DNA from: Streptomyces pactum
GTDB lineage: Bacteria > Actinomycetota > Actinomycetes > Streptomycetales > Streptomycetaceae
Length of the DNA: 64,000 nucleotides
Direction: 5' to 3'
NCBI RefSeq assembly: GCF_002005225.1
Contig: NZ_CP019724.1
Location: 310,001-374,000, forward strand
The position numbers were made by a program, and so were the translations under genes. Shown piece by piece: positions 57,836 through 64,000 of the stretch. Below the pieces are notes generated by a model. The model had not been told where the DNA came from, searched no databases, and saw nothing but the letters and a program-made list of their open reading frames with translations. Each line of letters opens with the position of its first letter. The stretch's first letter is position 1.

Positions 57836-57865
57836 GGGCCCTACCGGTGCGCGCCGGTAGGGCCC
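57836..57865 (+). terminator. Terminator at the end of the cold-shock block
   Basis: A perfect 12-bp stem (GGGCCCTACCGG / CCGGTAGGGCCC) with loop TGCGCG. Its centre repeats the 18-base core of the terminator at 31161-31202. Confidence 0.9.
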
Positions 57866-57934
57866 ATCTCGTCGAGCTGCGCCGTGTTCACGGTGCTCGG
57901 GTCTGGGCGCTGAACGACCAGCCCGTCGGATCGT

Positions 57935-58195
57935 CTACATCATCGGAAGGTCCGCGCCGCCGCACCAGTTGTACGGGCGCGACGCCGGAACCTGCATCAG
58001 GTTGCCCGTGGCGGTGCCGGTCGCGTTCGTCGCCGCGCCGGTCGCGCGGTTGTCGCCGTGGTTGATGCAGGTGCTGCCCTCGGACGGCCCGAGCCCAGCT
58101 CCGATACCGCCCGCCTGGGCGGACCCCGCAGTAGCGGCCAGTGCAGCAACGCTGATCGCCGTGGTGGCGAGCGTCGTTCGTGCAAATGAGTGCAT
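57935..58195 (-). CDS. Small secreted protein, chaplin-like
   Basis: The 86-residue precursor has a Sec signal peptide (MHSFARTTLATTAISVAALAATAGSAQA). The mature part is about 58 residues, Gly/Ala/Thr/Asn-rich, with two cysteines (STCINHGDN and YNWCGGADL). The segment GNLMQVPASRPYNWCGG resembles the chaplin pattern GNVVQVPVHVPVNVCGN. The Cys spacing and the missing second half of the repeat differ, so it is a distant or degenerate member at most. ATG 58195 is chosen because AGGAG is then six bases upstream; ATG 58201 is in frame but too close. It would lie at the cell surface. Confidence 0.65.
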   Translation of the reverse strand: MHSFARTTLATTAISVAALAATAGSAQAGGIGAGLGPSEGSTCINHGDNRATGAATNATGTATGNLMQVPASRPYNWCGGADLPMM

Positions 58196-58674
58196 GCGCA
58201 TCTCCTGCTGATCGGCTTCGAGCCGTCCAACGACGTCGACGCCTGGCGGTCACACCATGCGGATTTCGGGTTGACGCACAAGCCGTCAAGGCCGGGCCTA
58301 CTACCCGGTCGCCGCACTTCTGCGGCGAACCGGGCACGCCTGGAACGGGACGGCTGGTACCAGGGCGCCACACCGAAGGTGACCTTCCCGTCCCCCTTGC
58401 CGCTGCTTGCGGAGCTCCGGCTGCAGCTCAAGTCCGGCCCCCTCGTTGCCGGACGAATCGCTGGTCTGCCCCCAGGCCCTGCGCCCGATAGAGCCCCTGC
58501 CGCGGTTCCTCGATCGCTGCGGCAGGACCGGTCCCCGCCATCCGCGCCCCCAGCGCGCACCGTGCCTGCGGAGGAGTCCGCCGAGGATTCAGGGCCGGTG
58601 CACTCCCGCTGAACCGACGCGGGCCCGTCGTTCCCCCGCGCCGCCCAGCCTCTCCTGGCCGGCCGCCGAGCCGG
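58196..58674. other. Non-coding interval of about 480 bases
   Basis: This stretch lies between the start of the secreted-protein gene and the end of the ketosynthase gene. Open frames cross it on both strands without a recognisable domain. It contains the promoter of the secreted protein. Nothing else is evident. Confidence 0.4.
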
Positions 58675-59899
58675 TCAGGAGGTCCTGGCCAGGGCAAGGA
58701 CGACGTTGTGTCCGCCGAAGCCGAAGGAGTGGCTGACGGCGATACGGACGTCCTGGCGGCGGGGCTCCTTGGTGACGCAGTCGATGTCGAACCCCGCAGC
58801 CGGGGAGTCCAGGTTCGCGACCGGGGGGCACCGTGCCGTGCTGGAGGGTCAGCACGGTCAGCGCGGCCTCCACGGCGCCCGCCGCGCCCAGGCTGTGGCC
58901 CAGCACGCCCTTGGGCGCGGTGACACTGGGGCGGTGCGGCAGCACCCGGGCGGTCAGGGCCGACTCGGCGGCGTCGTTGGCCGGTGTGGAGGTGCCGTGG
59001 GCGTTCACGTGGTCGACGTCCCGCGGAGCCGGACCCGCGTCCGCCAAGGCGGTGCGCAGGGCCTCCTCCGCGCCCCGGCCGTCCGGGGCGGGCGCGGTGG
59101 GGTGGTGGGCGTCCGAGGTGCTGCCGCAGCCCACCAGCAGGGCGCGGACGCGGGCACCACGGGCGGCCGCGTCCGCGCTCCGCTCCAGTACGAGGACGCC
59201 GGCGCCTTCCGCCATGAGGAAGCCGTCACGGTCGGCGGCGAAGGGCCGGGACGCGCCGGTGACCGCGTCGGTGCGCCGGGACAGCGCCCCGGCGCGCCAG
59301 AAGCCCGCGATGGCCAGCGGGGTGACGGCGGCCTCGGTGGCCCCGGCCACTGCGACATCGCACCGGCCGGCGGTGAGGAGGTCACGGGCGACGGCGGTGG
59401 CGCCGGAGGCGCAGGCGGTGGCCGGGGCGAGGCCGGGGCCGCGGGCCCCGAGGTCGATGGAGACCTCCCCGGCCGCCATGTTCGGGATGATCTGGGGGAT
59501 GGTGAGCGCGGAGGCCATGTCTGCGCCCCGTTCCGTCAGCCGTCTGGCCTGCTCCTCGCGCACCGCGTCCGCTCCCAGCCCGCAGCCGATGACGACGGCG
59601 ACCCGGTCGCCGTCCCACGTCCGGGCATCGAGGCCGGCGTCGTGCACCGCCTCACGGGCGGCGAGCACCGCCAGCACGGCGTTGTGCGACATGCGCCAGG
59701 CGGTGCGGCCGACGCGCCGGTCCAGGTCGTCGCGGCACAGCGGGACGCGGCAGGAGAAGTCCACGGGAAGGCCGGCCAGCGCCGGATCGTGCGCGGCCGT
59801 GGTGCCCGCACCGCGACGGACCGTGTCCCAGGTGGCACCGGTGTTCTCCCCGGCGGGGGTGATCAGGCCGAGGCCGGTGACGGCGACGGGCTCGGTCAC
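58675..59899 (-). pseudogene. Beta-ketoacyl synthase (FabF/KAS II type) with a homopolymer frameshift
   Basis: The gene encodes a ketosynthase of about 407 residues: VAVTGLGLITPAG, the active-site Cys in ATACASGATA, and the catalytic His in VNAHGTSTPAND and GVLGHSLGAAG. After LQHGTVPP the frame slips. The true C terminus, NLDSPAAGFDIDCV then SHSFGFGGHNVVLALARTS, lies in the next frame and ends with TGA at 58675. One extra base in a six-G run (58823-58828) explains it. The start is GTG, overlapping the ACP stop (GTGA). If the shift is real, about 45 residues including the GFGG loop are lost and the enzyme is probably dead; a sequencing error is equally possible. Confidence 0.8.
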
Positions 59900-60156
59900 G
59901 AGGAGGCCACCGCCCCGGTGCCATCCGCGCGCAACGTGTCGAGGTGGTCGGCGACCTGCTCGACGGTCGTGGTCCGGGAGGCGTACGCGCTGTCGATCTT
60001 CACCCCGAACCGCTCGTGCACGATGAGCACCAGCTCCGTCAGGGCCAGCGAGTCCAGGTCCAGTTGCTCCAGCGTGAGCTCGGGCCGGATCTCCTCCTCG
60101 GGGACGCGGAAGGCGCTGTTCAGGATGGAGCGGAGGGTGTCGTAGGTGTCCGGCAC
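59896..60156 (-). CDS. Acyl carrier protein
   Basis: The 86-residue protein has the carrier-protein fold and the phosphopantetheine attachment site Ser36 in LDLDSLALTEL. The flanking helices are TLRSILNSAFRVPEEEIRPELTLEQ and VHERFGVKIDSAYASRTTTVEQVADHL. It tethers acyl intermediates for the neighbouring ketosynthase and possibly for the OleA-type condensing enzyme. The start is GTG with GAGGAG five bases upstream; it begins 37 bases inside the end of the preceding dehydrogenase gene, an unusually long overlap. Its stop overlaps the ketosynthase start. OleABCD systems normally use acyl-CoA, so a dedicated ACP is notable. Confidence 0.92.
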   Translation of the reverse strand: MPDTYDTLRSILNSAFRVPEEEIRPELTLEQLDLDSLALTELVLIVHERFGVKIDSAYASRTTTVEQVADHLDTLRADGTGAVASS

Positions 60157-61160
60157 GGTGTCTCCTCGCTGTCGTTCGGGGTGGCAAGGGTGAGCTCCGC
60201 GACACCGGCGTCGAATCCGACCGGCGGTGCGAAGTCCAGGTCGCGGCGGGCCGCGGTGAGGTCGAAGTAGTGCGGATGCAGCAGCTCCGCGACCAGGAAG
60301 CGGCTCAGGGCGTGGGTGCGGGTGCTGCGTGCCGCGCGCAGGAGCGTGTCGCCGACCGCGGCCCCGGCGGTGGCGAGTCGGGGCGGTACGGCGCACCAGC
60401 GGGCGTCGATGCCTGCGGCCCGCAGGAAGTGCCGGGTGATCTCGCGCAGCGGACGCGGGTCGCCCTGACCGATGAAGTAGGCGCGGCCGCCCGCCGTCTT
60501 CGGCGACTGCCGCAGGCTGTCCAGGGCGAGCAGATGGGCGTGGGCGGCGGTACGGACATGGGTGGTGTCGACGAGGTTGCCGCCGTCACCGGGCATCAGC
60601 AGGCGGCCGGCCCGCACGGCGCGCGCGAGAGCGGGGGCGAAATGGGGGTCGCCGGGCCCCCAGACGATGTGCGGGCGCAGCGAGACGGTGGCCAGCTCCG
60701 GGCCGTGGGCCGCCAGCACCAGGGCCTCGGCGCGGGCCTTGGTGGCGGGGTAGGCGGCCAGGTGACGGGGAGCGACGGGCAGGCTCTCGGTGACACCCTC
60801 CAGGCCGCCGGGCCGGAAGACGACACTGGCGGTCGAGGTGTAGAGGAGCGTGCGCACGCCGTGGGCGCGGCACTGCTCGATCACATGGCGGGTGCCGACG
60901 ACATTGGTGGCCCAGTAGGGCCGCGGCGGGCCGCTGACTCCGGCCAGGGCGGCGTTGTGGATGACGGCGTCGCACCCGGCGACGGCACGGGAGACCGCGG
61001 CGGCATCGGCGAGGTCGCCCAGGTGCTGGTGGACACCCAGCCGTTGCAGCGCGCTGCTCGGGCGACGGCTGAGGGAGGAGGTGACGGCACCGCGTGCGCT
61101 CAGTTGACGGCAGATCTCCAGACCCAGGAAGCCGCTTCCTCCGGTGACCAGTACCTTCAT
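60120..61160 (-). CDS. OleD-like NAD(P)-dependent 2-alkyl-3-ketoacid reductase
   Basis: The 346-residue protein is an extended short-chain dehydrogenase of the 3-beta-hydroxysteroid dehydrogenase type. The nucleotide motif is VLVTGGSGFLGLEICRQL, followed by LGDLAD, HNAALAG and NVVGTRHVIEQC. The catalytic Tyr and Lys are in AAYPATKARAEALVL, with RPHIVWGPGDPHF after them. In Ole pathways OleD reduces the 2-alkyl-3-keto acid made by OleA to the beta-hydroxy acid. It overlaps the OleC-like gene by four bases (ATGA). The order and coupling with OleC-, OleB- and OleA-like genes support this role over a steroid enzyme. Confidence 0.87.
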   Translation of the reverse strand: MKVLVTGGSGFLGLEICRQLSARGAVTSSLSRRPSSALQRLGVHQHLGDLADAAAVSRAVAGCDAVIHNAALAGVSGPPRPYWATNVVGTRHVIEQCRAHGVRTLLYTSTASVVFRPGGLEGVTESLPVAPRHLAAYPATKARAEALVLAAHGPELATVSLRPHIVWGPGDPHFAPALARAVRAGRLLMPGDGGNLVDTTHVRTAAHAHLLALDSLRQSPKTAGGRAYFIGQGDPRPLREITRHFLRAAGIDARWCAVPPRLATAGAAVGDTLLRAARSTRTHALSRFLVAELLHPHYFDLTAARRDLDFAPPVGFDAGVAELTLATPNDSEETPCRTPTTPSAPS

Positions 61161-62734
61161 CGAATCCTCCCGCGCAGCCGCTTGGCGGCCCAGCCGGCCA
61201 GTCGCATGCGGTCGATCTTGGAGTTGTGCCGGGGGTCGGTGGGGAAGGCGGTACGGATCAGCACGGCGCCGACGCGGTGCCCGTCCGGGTGGTCCTTCAG
61301 AACGGCGCGAACAGCCTCCAGGGCGGAGGCGCGGGGGGTGGAGGGCAGGGGTTCCACGCAGAGCACGGGCAGTTGGCACACGGCCGTGCCGACACCGACG
61401 AGGGCGGTGCGCCGGATGCCGGGGGCGGTGTCCGCCACGGCCTCGATGTCCTCGGTGGTCAGGGTGAATCCGGTGCCGGTGACCAGGTGGGCCTTGCGGC
61501 CCAGGAACCACAGTCGGCCCTCGTCGTCGAGCCGGCCCAGGTCCCCGGTGCGGTGCAGCACGCCGTGGTCGGTGTCGCTCTTGGTGGTGGCGTCGGCGTC
61601 GGGACGCGCGTGGTAGGCGGGGCTGACGGTGGGGCCGGTGACGGCGATCTCGCCGAGCCCGGTGGCGTCGGCGTCCAGGATCCGCGCGCGGATGCCGGGC
61701 ATCGGCCGGCCCAGGCAGGTGCCCGAGTGCCCGGCGGGCGGCGCGGTGCGCGAGGCCCGCAGGTCGTGGTCACCGATCGCGGACACGGGCAGGCACTCCG
61801 TGGCGCCGTACACGCTGAGGATCTCGGCGTCGTCCGGCACGGCCTCGCGCAGGGCGTCGGCGAGACCGATGCGCAGCGGGGCTCCGAAGGACAGGATCTG
61901 CCGGACCGAGGGCAGGGTGACGCCGTGGCGGGCGCAGTGACGGGCGATCAGGGTGAGGACGGCTGGGGAGGCCAGGACGATGGTCGCCCGGTGTTCCCGA
62001 ATGGGCCCGGCGACTTCCTCCGGCGAGGTGCGGGCCGGGGCCAGGTGGTTCACCGCCGGGGCGACGGTGGCCAGGCCCAGCAGCGGACCGAGCAGCGCGA
62101 CCGGCAGGAATCCGGCGAGGAGTACGTCGTCGGGCCGGGGGTCCATCAGCGTCGTCAGGGCGTCGAGTTGACCGGCGAGGGTGGAGTGGCGGTACTGAGC
62201 GCCCTTCGGCCGCCCCGTGGAGCCGGACGTGAAGGCGATGAGGGCCGGTCCGTCGCCGTCGGACTCACGCGCGTGCGGGTGCGACGTACCGTCGGCCGCC
62301 GCCCGGGTGACCAGTCGCCGTCCCATGGGGAGCGGTGCGGATCCGGTGACCAGGGGGATCCGGACGTGGGGACGGCCCCACCCCAGCGCCCGGCGGCCCA
62401 GGTGGGCCAGCGGCTCCCCGATGAAGACGTCCGGGGTGATGTCCTGAAGGCAGCGGCCCACTTCGGCGCGCGGTTCGATCAGTACGGGTACGGCGCCGAG
62501 CAGAACCAGCGCGTACGAGACGGCGGTGAGGTCGTGGGCGTCGCGGGTCATCACGACGGCCTTGTGGCCGGGCCGGACCCCCGCGTCGCGCAGGCCCTGG
62601 GCGATGTGACGGCAGTGGCGCACCAGTTCGCCGCGGCGGGTCGTCCGAGAGGTTCCCTTACGGCTTTCGACGAGGGCGACGGCGTCGGGCCGCTCGGCCA
62701 GACGCCCGGCGATGTCCGCGGCGGTCGTGGTCAT
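61157..62734 (-). CDS. OleC-like AMP-dependent beta-lactone synthetase
   Basis: The 525-residue adenylate-forming enzyme has the P-loop AFTSGSTGRPKG and the core motif VYGATECLPVSAIG. The hinge region HRTGDLGRLDDEGRLWFLGR carries the conserved Asp, and a C-terminal domain follows (PRHNSKIDRMRLAGWAAKRL). The YGATECLP and RTGDLG..D..GRLWFLGR forms, with lack of a canonical CoA-binding end, match OleC proteins. OleC converts beta-hydroxy acids to beta-lactones using ATP, and lipstatin's LstC is related. It is coupled on both sides (ATGA overlaps) to OleB- and OleD-like genes. Confidence 0.88.
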   Translation of the reverse strand: MTTTAADIAGRLAERPDAVALVESRKGTSRTTRRGELVRHCRHIAQGLRDAGVRPGHKAVVMTRDAHDLTAVSYALVLLGAVPVLIEPRAEVGRCLQDITPDVFIGEPLAHLGRRALGWGRPHVRIPLVTGSAPLPMGRRLVTRAAADGTSHPHARESDGDGPALIAFTSGSTGRPKGAQYRHSTLAGQLDALTTLMDPRPDDVLLAGFLPVALLGPLLGLATVAPAVNHLAPARTSPEEVAGPIREHRATIVLASPAVLTLIARHCARHGVTLPSVRQILSFGAPLRIGLADALREAVPDDAEILSVYGATECLPVSAIGDHDLRASRTAPPAGHSGTCLGRPMPGIRARILDADATGLGEIAVTGPTVSPAYHARPDADATTKSDTDHGVLHRTGDLGRLDDEGRLWFLGRKAHLVTGTGFTLTTEDIEAVADTAPGIRRTALVGVGTAVCQLPVLCVEPLPSTPRASALEAVRAVLKDHPDGHRVGAVLIRTAFPTDPRHNSKIDRMRLAGWAAKRLRGRIR

Positions 62735-63672
62735 GGGGCTCCCTGGAGGAAGTCACGGATGTGGTCGCCCAGTTCGGCCGCGGCGTCCTCCATGACGAAG
62801 TGCCCGGCGCCGGGGAAGCGGTGGATGACGGCCTGCGGGCACCGGCGCGCCCACTCCTGAAGCAGGTCCGGGGTGAACACGGGATCGCGCATGCCCCACC
62901 CGACGAGCAGGGGCAGGTCCCCCAGGCCGGCCCCGGTGCCGGAGGGTTCGAGCCGGTGCCACGCGGGGTCCGCGGGGCCGTGGGGAATCGCGCGCACGGC
63001 GTCGGTGACCGCCCGGCGCTCCGCGCGACGGGCGTAGGGCCGCAGGTAGGCCCGCCGCTCGGCCGGGAGCAGCGGGCGGTGGACTCCGGCCCGTACGGCG
63101 ACGCGGGCGAAGGCGTTGGTGGCGTGGACGAACGCGGCGACAGGCCGGTGATCACGGATCCAGCGCAGGTAGAACGGCAGCCGGAAACCGTCCGGGAAGG
63201 GGAAGGCCACGGTGTTGCAGACGACCAGCCGGGCCACGACGCCCGGGTTGCGCAGCGCCCAGGCGCATCCGAGCGGGCCGCCCCAGTCGTGCAGGACGAA
63301 CGTCCAGCCCCGCTCGGGCAGGCCCTCGTTCCGCACCAGGTGGCGGTGGAGGCTGTCCAGGCCTTCCAACTGGGCCTCGTAGGGGTCGGGCACCCCGTCC
63401 GCCGGCCGCAGGTGCCGGGACAGCCCGAAGCCCGGCAGGTCGGGGGCCAGACAGCGGGCGTGCGGGGCGAGCCGGTGCAGCAGCTTGCGCCAGACGTAGC
63501 TCCACGACGGGTTGCCGTGCAGGAACAGCACGGGCCGGCCGGAGCCGAGGTCGAGGTAGTGCTGGCCGGTGACCGGCACCCGCCGCCAGTGCCGGGGTGC
63601 GGGGTAGCCTGGCATCAGCCGTTCCAGTGCGGCGGGATCCGGTGCCGGGGCCTGTCCGGCTCGTGCGGTCAC
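62731..63672 (-). CDS. OleB-like alpha/beta hydrolase (haloalkane dehalogenase superfamily)
   Basis: The 313-residue protein has the oxyanion motif LFLHGNPSWSYVWRKLL. The nucleophile elbow VLHDWGGPLGCAWAL uses Asp as nucleophile, with the halide-type Trp next to it. The catalytic His is in PGAGHFVMEDA. OleB proteins have this haloalkane-dehalogenase fold and act as beta-lactone decarboxylases that give the olefin. An OleB present beside OleC means the lactone may be decarboxylated; lipstatin-type lactone pathways lack a functional one. GTG at 63672 overlaps the OleA-like stop (GTGA). The longer open frame to 63831 is a shadow. Confidence 0.87.
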   Translation of the reverse strand: MTARAGQAPAPDPAALERLMPGYPAPRHWRRVPVTGQHYLDLGSGRPVLFLHGNPSWSYVWRKLLHRLAPHARCLAPDLPGFGLSRHLRPADGVPDPYEAQLEGLDSLHRHLVRNEGLPERGWTFVLHDWGGPLGCAWALRNPGVVARLVVCNTVAFPFPDGFRLPFYLRWIRDHRPVAAFVHATNAFARVAVRAGVHRPLLPAERRAYLRPYARRAERRAVTDAVRAIPHGPADPAWHRLEPSGTGAGLGDLPLLVGWGMRDPVFTPDLLQEWARRCPQAVIHRFPGAGHFVMEDAAAELGDHIRDFLQGAP

Positions 63673-64000
63673 CACCGGACGAGCGCCAGACCGAAGCTGA
63701 AGCCACTGGCCAGACCGATCATCGCCACCAGGTCCCCGCTCTCGATGCGGTCGGCCTCCCGCGCCTTGACCAGTTGCAAGGGCAGGGAGGCCGCCGCGCA
63801 GTTCCCGTGCTCGGCCACCGCGGGCATGCACCGGTCCTCGGGCAGGGAGAAGGTGTCGATCACCTCGCGGTACTGCGGCATGGCGATCTGGTGGAAGGCG
63901 ATGAAGGAGAAGGTGCCGGCCTGCGCGGCCCGGAGTTCGTCCCCGGCGGTGTCCAGGATCCGGGGGAGCACGTCGAGCGCGCTCTGCCGCAGGTCCCCGT
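63669..64000 (-). CDS. OleA-like thiolase-fold condensing enzyme, C-terminal part (partial)
   Basis: Only the last 110 codons are in the window; the gene continues beyond 64000. The visible part has the KAS III/OleA catalytic His in AFHQIAMPQY and the Asn in EHGNCAAASLPLQL, followed by GDLVAMIGLASGFSFGLALVRW, the usual C-terminal strand. OleA joins two activated fatty acids in a head-to-head Claisen condensation. Position at the head of an oleBCD-type operon supports OleA over FabH. The Cys region lies outside the window. Confidence 0.85.
   Translation of the reverse strand, partial: GDLRQSALDVLPRILDTAGDELRAAQAGTFSFIAFHQIAMPQYREVIDTFSLPEDRCMPAVAEHGNCAAASLPLQLVKAREADRIESGDLVAMIGLASGFSFGLALVRW

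Noticed and set aside
58190..58612. 140-codon plus-strand frame between the secreted protein and the ketosynthase
   Set aside because: Its first codons lie in the secreted-protein promoter and the rest is Pro/Ala/Arg-rich with no pattern. Not supportable as a gene.

Overview
This is high-GC actinobacterial DNA, almost certainly a Streptomyces chromosome. Coding strands show the extreme third-position GC of that genus, GTG and TTG starts follow strong purine-rich ribosome sites, and many genes overlap by ATGA or GTGA. Family content also fits: snapalysin, a SCO5918-type protein next to a cold-shock/DEAD-box pair, an initiator tRNA with no encoded CCA, SigJ-like ECF sigma factor, LacI, WYL, CGNR and NarL regulators, and lipid and peptide secondary-metabolism genes. 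I see no insertion sequence, integrase, CRISPR array or replication origin.

Layout. 1-7 kb: end of a membrane protein, a secreted tripeptidyl-aminopeptidase-like hydrolase, a divergent RidA/WYL-regulator pair, and a PhyH dioxygenase/sugar-porter operon divergent from a LacI regulator across a clear palindromic operator. 7-16 kb: a coupled FAD monooxygenase/MFS pair, then an FtsX-type ABC exporter and the two-component system beside it. 16-20 kb: an acyl-lipid desaturase and a secreted DUF1023-like hydrolase with an acyltransferase. The ABC promoter and the hydrolase promoter share a 51-bp element, suggesting one regulon. 20-36 kb: mixed housekeeping and regulatory genes, including tRNA-fMet, a 942-residue membrane receptor-like protein with a degenerate NTPase-like inside and a periplasmic-binding-protein-like outside, a CGNR regulator with a visible operator, an NDH/ECF-sigma pair, a broken M1 peptidase, snapalysin, and a teichoic-acid polymerase.

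36.6-50.6 kb holds what I consider the most interesting system. It is a complete YcaO-type RiPP cluster: a 37-residue precursor missing from ordinary ORF calling, tandem hairpins behind it, a leader-binding RRE protein, an S15-type hydrolase, a YcaO cyclodehydratase, a SagB-type dehydrogenase and a heterodimeric ABC exporter. Directly upstream lies a siderophore-type ABC importer (lipoprotein, two FecCD permeases, FecE ATPase), with a cytosolic beta-propeller protein divergent from it. Two Zur-like 7-1-7 boxes, one before the precursor and one between importer and propeller, appear to control all of it. I infer a zinc-responsive ribosomal metallophore made, exported and re-imported by one locus.

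50-58 kb: a TmrB-like P-loop protein, two YceI lipocalin-like proteins, a frameshifted SUKH gene, and a cold-shock block (CspA, DEAD-box helicase, CBS protein, SCO5918 family). 58-64 kb: an OleABCD-like operon (OleA cut by the window edge) extended by its own acyl carrier protein and a ketosynthase with a homopolymer frameshift. This would make a long-chain olefin or beta-lactone lipid.

All family assignments are from reading sequence motifs; no database search was run.
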